Below are positions 54,839-64,000 of a DNA stretch of 64,000 bases, piece by piece (the stretch's first letter is position 1; the number at the start of each line of letters is the position of its first letter). Made by a program: the position numbers and the translations under genes. The notes beneath the pieces are model-generated. The model was given only the letters and a program-made list of their open reading frames with translations, searched no databases and was not told the DNA's origin. The stretch is from Henckelia pumila (lineage: Eukaryota > Streptophyta > Magnoliopsida > Lamiales > Gesneriaceae), in contig NC_133121.1 of the NCBI RefSeq assembly GCF_033568475.1, positions 45,359,905 to 45,423,904 on the forward strand, written 5' to 3'.

Positions 54839-56841
54839 ATTTTGAATCAGAATTATCAATTCCTTCAGCCCAAAATCGAGAACATCATCTTCTACCTTGG
54901 AATTTTGTCTTCCAAGTTAAATATTTCAAGATCCGTGCATCCGAATTAAATTCCAGGCATAGTTCTGCGATCCTTGAAAGACGAGCTTCGATTTGGTTTA
55001 AGTATCTTTATGATTCAGCATATTTCGAAATTGAGATAATAAGGAACTCAGAATTTGAGTATGAATATGTGTTCTTGAGATTTTATGTGTTGTATTATCG
55101 CAATCGGGTCGATGATTGGATGCCGTTTCTATTTCTTATGAATTTTTCAGCATGTATTTCGAAATGGTAGCTGCTGATATGCTGGTATATTGATGTATTT
55201 TGGCTGGTATATCATGTATTTGAAGTAGATATGAATGATAGATTGGTTGGATTTCAGTTTCGGCTACCGATTCCGTACCGTTATGCCGTCGGTTTGAAAA
55301 ATGATTAAGTTTGAGTCTATATTGTTTGAGCTGAGTATGATGTGAGTTCTTGCTGATGTTCTTAGACATATTTGATGTATTTTCAGATTGAAAACAGGGG
55401 ACTTCAAGTTAAGAATCACGACTTCGAAACCAATCGACGGAAGAACAAGGTTTGTGACTTGTTAGCCTTGAAGATTGAGAAGAGTATGAGCAGATTTTGA
55501 TTGTGTTCTTGTTGTGCAGCTATATCAGATTTGAAGAGTTTTGAAACCAAGTTTGAAAGGTATAAGACAACCTTAGAATAAGGGCTTTGAATATTCAAGA
55601 GGTTTCCTTGAATGCCCTTTTCAAAACCACATACTATGTGCTTATATGTGTTGTATTTGCACATTTACTTGCTTGTTTGACTTAGCTTGTTATTAGTTGG
55701 CTTTTACTCTTATGCTTCTAGATTTTGATGCATTCATCTTGAGCCAACAACCCTTTGAGATTTGAAATGGCAGATTCGCCAAAAGAATACGGATGTTTGG
55801 ATATATATAAAGGAACCTAGGAGATAGATCAACTCCTATGGTTAGAAACTTGATATAGTATGCCAAAGTCCGGGAAAAGAGCTCAACGCCACCCCGAAAG
55901 GGAGAGTAGGTGGGAGATTTGTTGTGTTCTTCTTCCCCGGGATCCCAAGAACTGATATAGAACTTGATAGCAGATTTTTAAAATCATGCATTGCAATAGA
56001 TTGGTTTAATGCTTGTTGAGATGTTTATATGAGTATTTCTTTAAACTCTACGATATGCATGATATAGTTGTTTTATACTGGGATTCAATTCTCACCGGAG
56101 ATATCCGGCTATTTCTATGTTTGTATGTGTGCATGGGAATAGATGGGGCGAGCACAGGACAAAGAAGGTTGTAAGAAGAACGAGAGCAAGAGTAGCATAT
56201 GGTGAACTCGGGTTTATGCAGTAGAGTTGATGTCAACCTTTGTATTTAGATCTTGTCTATGTTTTGTTATAAACACTTGCATATAAAGACTTGTATGAAT
56301 GGCAAGAATAAGAACATTTGAGCATATAGATATGTATGTTGTCAAGAACAAGAGTATGTAATATCTTATGGTTGTATGTCAAGTTCCTTGTTTAGTTACT
56401 TGGTTAGTTCATGGATTTGCATGTTTTCATCTAGATTTTGATGTTAAATTCATGCTATATATGTTTGTCAGTGTTTGAGGATCAAAACAGGGACAAAGAC
56501 ATCATTTTTCAGCTGTTTGGAAGGCAAATCAGAGGGCCAGGCGCGCCCGCCCAGCCCAGAGGCGCGGCCGCGCCTAACCAAGGAACTTTGAGTGCCTTGG
56601 ACCGAGCCCTATGCGCGCCCGCGGCACATGAGGCGCGCCCGCGCGTCAAGGTCTACTAAAAAAAAAAAAAATTTGTTGATCTTTTGCGACGTGTTTTTGC
56701 GTCGCCAAATGTATGGTTTTGCGTCGCCAAATGTCCTGTATTATATATTTGATTTTTAAGCAGATTAATATTCTGATTGAATATTTCTTGTTATTAATCG
56801 TCCTATAAGATGAGATTAGAACCCGAGGTCCCCACAACAGG

Positions 56842-56853
56842 TGGTATCAGAGC
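56842..56853 (+). other. Gypsy-C primer-binding site (initiator tRNA-Met)
   Basis: TGGTATCAGAGC lies five bases after the 5' LTR end. A leader of about 300 bases without features follows before gag. Confidence 0.93.
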
Positions 56854-57157
56854 GTAAGTTCTGGACTGATTAGAGAGAAACGAGCGGGGTAGATCGAGTC
56901 CTCTTGATTGATTGATTTTTCTTGCATGATTTAATGTTTTAGATTAAATTGATCACATGATTATGTGTATTGATTTTATAATCATGCCTTATTGCTTTAT
57001 CAAGTATGTATTATTTGAGAATGAATTAGAACCGGTTTTGGATCAGAACTTGATCTTTAGAGAAGGCATGAAAATGCTAATCAGAGGGGGGCTGAAACAG
57101 AATGGGTGAGTCTGATATATTGATACTTTTGTGTGCTAATCCTTTTGAATATCAGAT

Positions 57158-57907
57158 ATGCCTCCTCGTCAAGCGCCGGTTACTAGACAGACATTGGTCG
57201 TTCCTCCGCCAGAACAGGCAGATGTACCACAGGCCGCAGAAGCTCCTAGACCAAAACAGGGTAGTACATCCAATGATCCAATGGATGTTACAGCAACACC
57301 TATGGAGACTTTACTGAAAAGATTTCAATCCTTCAAGCCGCCTACTTTGAAAGGAACCGAGAACTCAGTTGAATGTGAAGGCTGGTTAGAGGATATGGAA
57401 ATATTGTTTGATTCCCTAGATTATGCAGATGACAGAAGAGTCAGACTGATTGGGCACCAACTACACGAGGTTGCCAAGAGTTGGTGGATAACAACCAAAA
57501 GAGCTCTTGAAAATCGAGGTACACCTATCACTTGGAAAGTATTTACAAAAGAATTTTATTAACGTTTCTTTCCAGTGTCGTACAGAAAGGACAAGGGTGC
57601 AGAGTTTGCAAATCTGAAACAGGGGAATCTGAATATAGAAGAGTACGTTGCCAAGTTCTCTACATTACTAAAGTTTGCTCCACATGTAGCTGGAAGTGAG
57701 GAGGCCAAAGCTGATCAGTTCATCAATGGACTGAATCCAGATTTCTTTACCCTTGTGAACTCTGGGAGGCCGAATAACTTTGCTGATTCACTTGATAGAG
57801 CAAAGGGAGCGGAGGCTGGTTTGATTAAACAGCGAGGAGCATCGTTTGTTGCACAGTCTCAACGACAACCACAACCCCCAAGCTCAGTTTCAACAATCAT
57901 CTCCTAG
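57158..57907 (+). pseudogene. Gypsy-C gag, N-terminal part
   Basis: The start is the ATG at 57158. The gag domain is closely similar to that of Gypsy-D (CEGWLEDMEILFDS, AKSWWIT, NIEEYVAKF). A TAA at 57560-57562 interrupts it in frame. A frameshift at about 57865-57905, in the Gln-rich linker, then moves the reading to the next frame, where the zinc clusters and protease lie. Confidence 0.9.
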
Positions 57908-59224
57908 ATTTGAGGGAGGTAGCAGCAGCGGTGGTAAGAAAGATTATCTGAAAGCAAAAGGGAAGCAGTTTAAGAAGTCAGGCAGTGGTTCATCCAGCTC
58001 TAGTGGGCCAAGACAGAGCAGTGCTGGACAGGGTTCAGGCTATACAGGAATGTATTGCAACAAATATGGAGGAAGACATCCTAGTGATCAGTGCAGAGGT
58101 GTGTCTGGGAATTGCAACATATGCCATCAGCCAGGACATTTTGCCAAGGTGTGTCCACAGCGTGGTTCAGTGAGGTCTCAAGGTGCAGGATCATCACGAT
58201 CAGTGGCTCAGCCTGAAAGGCAATCATCTACTGTACACTCCTTCCAGCCACAGCCTCAGCAACAGAATAGAGCAGGAGGTAGTCAAGCAATGAATCAACC
58301 TCCAAGACAACAAGCTCGAGTCTTTGCCTTGACTGAAGAGCAGGCTCAGGCAGCACCTGACGACGTTATAGCAGGTAACTGTACTCTCTGTGGTTATCCT
58401 GCTTATGTGCTCATAGATACAGGTGCATCCCATACGTTTATATCTGAACAATTTGCTATATTACATGCATTTCCTGTTGAGTCATTATCTGCTGTAGTAT
58501 CTATATCTTCACCTTTGGGGAGCGGTATAGTATCAGTGAAATCTGTCAGAAATTGTATACTACAGTTTGAAGATAATGTGATAGAGATAGACTGTATTGT
58601 GCTTGGGTTCTCAGACTTTGATTGCATTATCGGAATCGATATGTTAACCAAGTACAGGGCTACCGTAGACTGTTTTCAGAAGGTTGTGAGAGTCAGACCA
58701 GAAATGGCAGGGGAATGGAAATTTTACGGTAAAGGTTCGAGATCTCGAATACCTTTGATATCAGTTCTATCTATGACTAGTTTATTGCAGAAAGGGGCAG
58801 AGGGATTCCTTGTTTATGCAGTAGATATGTTGAAAACTAGCCCAGAATGGGCAGATCTTCCAGTGGTTAGTGAGTTTGCTGATGTATTTCCAGATGAAAT
58901 TCCAGGATTACCTCCAGCTCGGGAGATAGACTTCAGTATTGAATTGATGCCAGGTACGTTACCGATTTCTAAAGCACCTTACAGAATGGCACCAATAGAG
59001 TTGAAAGAATTAAAAGAACAACTTGAAGATCTATTAGCAAAAGGGTACATTAGACCGAGTGTTTCACCCTGGGGTGCTCCGGTTCTATTTGTACGAAAGA
59101 AAGATGGTTCAATGAGAATTTGCATTGACTACCGGCAATTGAACAAGGCGACGGTAAAGAATAAATATCCATTGCCTAGAATAGATGATTTGTTTGACCA
59201 GTTGCAGGGTTCCTCAGTGTATTC
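57900..59224 (+). pseudogene. Gypsy-C gag C-terminus, protease and RT start
   Basis: After the frameshift it carries a Gly/Ser-rich linker and two Cys/His clusters. The first reads [13 protein letters not shown], with Tyr where Gypsy-D has Cys, so it is likely broken. The second ([14 protein letters not shown]) is intact. Protease follows ([20 protein letters not shown]), then the RT start ([33 protein letters not shown]). The RT is cut at 59224 by the Copia-3 solo LTR and goes on at 61105. Confidence 0.92.
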
Positions 59225-61099
59225 TGTAAGAGTGGGTGCCCAGTGAGCCAACTGTGTGGCTATGGGCTTTGATGACTCTTTGTATAAACAATCTTTTGTT
59301 TAATATTATTTACACTTTTATGGCAATGACTTTATATTACTTCATATTGTTATATTGTGATATACTATTGTTGTTTTGATAAAGACCTTGAATATACTAT
59401 AGTGTATGTAAGATGTGGTAGAACATGGAGATGTCTATCATGAAATACATCTTATAGTCACTGTATATTCTAAAAACCGTTCCTAGTCGATTGAGCCGTC
59501 CGATAATAAGGATAAGGATCGCTCGAGTTTGAGACTAGCATTTGCGATGCGGAGTACCACGTTTCATTGGTAGGGAACATGGAGATGTTCGAAGCATGCA
59601 AATGGATATTCATAGGATGAATAATCGAACTACCCTATCCGGACTTTCCAAGTGGTTATCACTTATCGAGTGGATAAAGTCCGCGGTTTTTGTTGTACAC
59701 CATTAGTCCTTACGACTTGAAACATCATGGAGACTCTATATGCTAGTGCTGTGCTTTGACTCGTTTACCGACTCTATGGGGGTCATCAGGTGTCGAGATT
59801 GGGTACAGTTACGACACATATAGGAGTCAATGCATTGTTGTCAAGGATTCACCACATACTTGCGAGTGTGGATATCCTATGCGATCTGAGGAGATATTAG
59901 TGTGACAAATCTCTGGCCAGAGTATTTGATGTGATTTAAGAAATGGTTTCTTAGTAGCACATGCGATGTCACTAATTTGATCTTCAAGATGCATTGCATA
60001 GTTATCGAATCTTGAGCGACTCTCGATATACCAATGGTTGTTGATTCGATCGGGATATATGGATGAAGGGACCGTACTGTACGCTAACCAAAATCTACTG
60101 GTTCTTGTAGGCACTATCAGTGATACCTAGGGAATCATGGGGCGATGTTGCTAGGCGCTTTACCATGATTCGTTGGGCAAGTCGGAAAGTGTTGTTCCGA
60201 GTCACAAGGAGTTGTGAGCCCACGGCTAGCTGTATCCCTGAACCATTGAGGGTCACACAGTGTAATGGAGTTTTAATCCCCGTTGAGATAGTTAAATTTA
60301 AAGAGTTAAATTTAATGAACTAAGGAGTTGGACTTCTTAAATAAGAGTAAGGGAGTAGGATTTCCTAAAATGACATAGGGATGGACATTTTAGGAAACCA
60401 CTGAATTCGGATTCAGGAAAATTTATTTTGACTTTAAAATGTGCAGAAATGGTTTCTGTGCGCATTGGTAAAATCGGTTTATCAATCGGAGTCACGATGA
60501 ATTTTATATTAATTTCTGAACGAGCGGGCTTTGCTTGTCGGGCCTCAACTTATGACTAATGGGCCCTAAGGTGTTAGTGGCCTGCATTATAAATAAGTTA
60601 TTGCAGTACAGAAATTAGTGACAACAGGTCATAATTTGAGAGACTGGATTTTTCGAAAAAAAACCCTAGCCTCCCTCTCATAATTCGGCCGCCCCCTCCC
60701 TTCTCTGCGTGAGAAATTCCGGTCTGTGATTTTGAATTGCAGTCTGGAATAGCGAATCAAATTCGTTTATTCTCTTCGTAGAAAACTTCTGATAGATTTT
60801 CTAGTGCAATCTATCAGAGGGATTAAACCTCTATTCGTGGACCTGATTGAAGAACAGCTTGTTCATCAGTTCCAGGGAGATACAAGAAGCGCAGAGAAAT
60901 CTGTGTGGTGTCCAATAATCTCGCTTCGAGATTGAAGGTAAAATTTAATAATTGTTATTTGAATTTTACACACACACTATAATTTAATCGTTGAACGGTT
61001 GATACCCACACCATGGAATTGTTCCATGACAAAAAATTTTTAAACTTTCGCTGCACCGGGTATCAATCGTGATTGATCTGAGAGCCAGTTTTTCCAACA
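59225..61099 (+). mobile_element. Copia-3 solo LTR inside Gypsy-C RT
   Basis: The LTR is 1875 bp, starts TGTAAGAGTGGGTGCC, ends TTTTCCAACA and has an exact duplication tattc (59220-59224 and 61100-61104). It aligns with the Copia-1 LTR over its full length. There is no internal sequence, so a Copia element of the Copia-1/2 family inserted and then recombined between its LTRs. A TATAAATA is at 60588-60595. Confidence 0.95.
60588..60595 (+). promoter_or_regulatory. TATA box, Copia-3 solo LTR
   Basis: TATAAATA is at the family-conserved position. A solo LTR could still start transcripts into the Gypsy-C sequence downstream; that is inference. Confidence 0.5.
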
Positions 61100-61104
61100 T
61101 ATTC

Positions 61105-62131
61105 CAAGATTGATTTAAGGTCCGGATATCATCAGTTAAGAGTTCGGGATGAAGATATATCAAAGACCGCATTCAGAACGAGGTATGGTCATTTTGAGTT
61201 TATTGTTATGCCGTTTGGTCTGACGAATGCTCCAGCAGTATTTATGGGTCTTATGAATAGAGTATTTCAGAAATATCTCGATGACTTTGTTATTATTTTT
61301 ATTGACGATATTTTGATTTATTCTAAGAATCTGTGTGATCATGCCGAGCATCTCAGAATTATTTTAAAGACTTTGAGAACAGAAAAGTTGTATGCCAAAC
61401 TGTCAAAGTGTGAATTCTGGTTGAAGAAAGTGGTCTTCCTTGGGCATATTATATCCGGAGATGGAATTTCTGTTGATCCTAGCAAGGTTGAAGTTGTGAT
61501 CAATTGGCCTAGACTGACATCTGTACCAGAGATACGGAGTTTTATGGGCTTAGCAGGTTATTATCACAGATTTATTAAAGATTTCTCCAGTATTGCCAAG
61601 CCTATTACTCAGTTGACTCAGAAAAATGCACCGTATGTCTGGACTGAAGCATGTGAAGCCAGTTTCCTTGAGTTGAAGAAGAGATTGACGAGTGCACCAG
61701 TTTTGACTATTCCTTCAGGTACTGGTGATTTTACTGTATATTGTGATGCTTTTCACTGGGGATTAGGTTGTGTGCTTATGCAGCGAGGACATGTCATTGC
61801 TTATGCCTCGAGACAGCTGAAACCACACGAGACCAGATATCCTATCCATGATATGGAACTTGCAGCCATCGTATTTGCATTGAAGATATGACGACATTAT
61901 CTATACGGTGAGAAATTTGAGATTTATTCTGACCATAAAAGTTTGAAATATCTATTTTCACAGTCTGAGCTGAATATGAGGCAATGAAGATGGCTAGATT
62001 TACTGAAAGATTTTGATTGTGAGATTAAATATTATCCGGGAAAGTCCAATGCAGCTGTAGATGCCTTGAGTAGAAAGGTATGTGCCTTATCCTTATCTAC
62101 GATAGGTATCACTAAATTGGTAGAAGATTGA
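61105..62131 (+). pseudogene. Gypsy-C RT (second part) and RNase H
   Basis: The frame resumes right after the solo LTR. The RT has [17 protein letters not shown] and the catalytic FIDDILIYS, then FLGHIIS and [10 protein letters not shown]. RNase H starts with [11 protein letters not shown]. Stops lie at 61889-61891, 61985-61987 and 62129-62131, all TGA; two are at positions of conserved Trp or Arg. The frame does not change. Confidence 0.92.
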
Positions 62132-63337
62132 TGTGTTTCTGGATTGATATTTAAAACAGATATGAAGTTTATCAGAATTTGTGCACTTCAAGCTGAGCCA
62201 GAATTGTTGGTTAGAATTAAAGAAGCACAGAGAAATGATCAGAGTATTCAGAAGTCCGTTGACATGGTCAGATCAGGGCATCAGTCTGAATACAAGGTTA
62301 GTGTAGATGGTGTTTTATATGTGAATAACAGACTTGTTGTTCCAGATATTTCAGATTTGAAACAGCAGATATTAAAAGAGGCTCATTGTAGCAGATACAG
62401 TGTTCATCCTGGTGGCAGAAAAATGTACAATGATTTGAAAACTCAGTATTGGTGGAAACAGATGAAATCTGATGTTACAGAGTTTGTATCTCGTTGTCTG
62501 AATTTCCAGCCGGTAAAGGCTGAAAGAAAGAAACCAGGTGGTTTATTGCATAGCTTACCTATTCCAGAATGGAAGTGGGATCATATTTCTATGGATTTTG
62601 TAACGAAGCTACCGCGTTCATCCAGAGGTTGTGATGATGTTTGGGTAGTTATCGACAGATTGACGAAATCAGCCTGTTTTATTCCGTACAGAATGACATA
62701 CAGACACGATCAAATGGCAGAGATTTATGTCAGAGAAGTGGTAAGATTACATGGTGTGCCTAAATCTATCGTTTCATATAGAGACCCTAGATTTACATCG
62801 CACTTTTGGCACAGCTTGCAACAAGCTCTTGGTACTCGATTGCATTTGAGTACTGCATATCATCCTTAGACTGACGGACAGTCAGAGCGGACTATCCAGA
62901 CACTCGAGGATATGCTTAGAGCTGTAGTGCTAGATTTTGGCACTAGTTGGCAAGATTCATTACCACTTGTGGAGTTCTCGTACAATAACAGCTACCAGAC
63001 TAGTATTGAGATGGCTCCATTTGAAGCATTGTACGGAAAGAAATGCAGATCTCCTCTTTATTGGGATGATATTTCAAAGACACCTAATATTGGGCCAGAT
63101 ATGATCCGAGAGATGACCGAGAAAGTAAGACTGATTCAGAAAAGAATGAAAACAGCACAAGATCGACAAGCCAAATATGCAAATGTCAGACACATGCCTT
63201 TGTGTTTTGAACAGGGGGACAGAGTGTTCTTGAAGATCTCACCATTCAGAGGCACTGTCAGATTCGGCAAGAGAGGGAAGTTATCTCCACGATTTATCGG
63301 TCCTTACGAAATTCTTGAGAAGATAGGCAATCTTGCC
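62132..63337 (+). pseudogene. Gypsy-C integrase, cut by a Gypsy-B-family LTR
   Basis: This is the same frame as RT. In the zinc domain (HPGGRKMYNDL ... CLNFQPVK) the second Cys of the CxxC pair is Phe. In the core, MDFVTKLP has the first Asp, but the second motif reads VSYRDPRFTS, with Tyr in place of the catalytic Asp. The Glu motif TDGQSERT follows a TAG at 62867-62869. The [16 protein letters not shown] block is present, and the frame is cut at 63337 before the chromodomain-like tail. This integrase cannot be active. Confidence 0.92.
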
Positions 63338-64000
63338 TGCAGTGACCCTTACCCGGATCACCTACTAAACAGAACTTATGCATGCAATTAACTTAATTAA
63401 ACAGATATCAGAATAAAACTGCGGAATCCATAAACAAATATACAATACCAAGAAAAGGAATCTGTAATTTATCCAATAATATACAACCAAATCGAATAGC
63501 TGTATAAACCCAAACAACAGTAATAAAACCTAAGCAAAGCTCCAGCTGGCCAACCACTGACTAGCCCCTCCTGGATCCACCCTCCTCATCCAATCGCAAA
63601 CCTGCCCCAAGGAATAGGGTGTCCAGAAAACACAGAGTACGAGACGTGAGCATAAAACGCTCAGTGCGAGAGTATGAGTATACATGCATGCAAAGTGAAC
63701 TCCCTATAGACTCGAGGTCAAGGATCAGATAACAGAGACAGACCGGGCCCTGGTATGTAGCATGCTGTGCCGTCGCTTCAGGAGGTGGCTCCCATACCGA
63801 GATAACCGTGGATACGCCGGACCCAAATCGATGGAAGTCCATCCACTAACAGGATAGGGTACAACCCTACTAACAGACATCTCGAAAGAGATACAGCAAG
63901 ATGCAAATGAATGCAGCATAATATCATGGCATATAAATTATGCAGTCACATAATACATGCATACTCAGTCAGGATATCTCGAACAGTACTTTCGTACCTC
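63338..64000 (-). repeat. Gypsy-B-family LTR, right end outside the window
   Basis: The plus strand starts TGCAGTGACCCTTACCC, one base different from the Gypsy-B LTR start, and aligns with 17902-18560 to the window edge. It is inserted in Gypsy-C integrase; the left flank is ttgcc (63333-63337). It is either a solo LTR or the 3' LTR of another minus-strand Gypsy-B copy. Confidence 0.92.

Larger units (their letters stand above)
47952..56836 (+). repeat. Gypsy-C 5' LTR, split by Gypsy-D
   Basis: The LTR parts are 47952-48184 and 54844-56836, about 2.2 kb in all. It starts TGTAATGCCCGAG and ends GAGGTCCCCACA, five bases before the primer-binding site, the same spacing as in Gypsy-D. GC-rich units fill 56540-56648, including the perfect palindrome GGCGCGGCCGCGCC at 56561-56574. 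A TGCGTCGCCAAATGT repeat occurs twice near 56697-56732. The flank before it is taaat (47947-47951). Confidence 0.85.
47952..63337 (+). mobile_element. Gypsy-C, chromovirus-type LTR retrotransposon, interrupted three times
   Basis: The plus-strand order is: 5' LTR (47952-48184 and 54844-56836, split by Gypsy-D), Met primer-binding site, gag, protease, RT (split by the Copia-3 solo LTR), RNase H and integrase, cut at 63337 by a Gypsy-B-family LTR. The 3' end is outside the window. There are many stops, one frameshift and lost catalytic residues. It is the closest relative here of Gypsy-D, in both gag and LTR. Confidence 0.9.

Overview
This window is repeat DNA from a large plant nuclear genome, most likely a eudicot. 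I see no host gene, tRNA, rRNA or CRISPR array. Nearly every base belongs to LTR retrotransposons or their remnants, nested up to three deep. The support is: plant-type Ty3/Gypsy polyproteins with C-terminal chromodomain-like tails, plant Ty1/Copia polyproteins, primer-binding sites matching initiator tRNA-Met (TGGTATCAGAGC) or tRNA-Asp, TG...CA LTR ends, and 5-bp target-site duplications (TSDs) that I could read directly.

Left block (1-21555). A SIRE-like Copia element (Copia-S, minus strand, gag and 5' LTR at 19234-21555) was entered by Gypsy-B (minus, 2541-19233). Gypsy-B was then hit twice: by Copia-1 (plus, 1-2540, cut by the window edge) in its 3' LTR, and by a complete Gypsy-A (plus, 4291-13806) in its integrase region. 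Next comes an old, decayed stretch (21556-25617): DNA that may be a CACTA-type end, a broken minus-strand Gypsy (Gypsy-I), a partial LTR related to Gypsy-D, and a fragment of a plant transposon protein.

Right block (25618-64000). Gypsy-E (minus) starts at 25618 and its right end lies outside the window. Its LTR is split by a complete Copia-2 (25869-35292, TSD cctgc). Its interior is split by the solo LTR F (36954-44675, TSD tatac), which itself contains the short Athila/Tat-like element G (38181-43284, TSD tcggg). Further right is Gypsy-C (plus, from 47952). Its 5' LTR holds Gypsy-D (48185-54838, TSD atttt), its reverse transcriptase is split by the Copia-3 solo LTR (59225-61099, TSD tattc), and its integrase is split by a Gypsy-B-family LTR (63338 to the window end).

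No element in the window has a fully open polyprotein. A, B and Copia-2 each keep one continuous frame broken only by a few stop codons. Copia-2 and Gypsy-D have LTR pairs with few differences and exact TSDs. The most notable element is Gypsy-D: it keeps an open gag, but its pol is reduced to a decayed integrase fossil between very similar LTRs, so it was probably moved in trans by a relative such as Gypsy-C. The other unusual pattern is that otherwise unrelated elements each carry an array of short palindromic units, with a different unit in each family.
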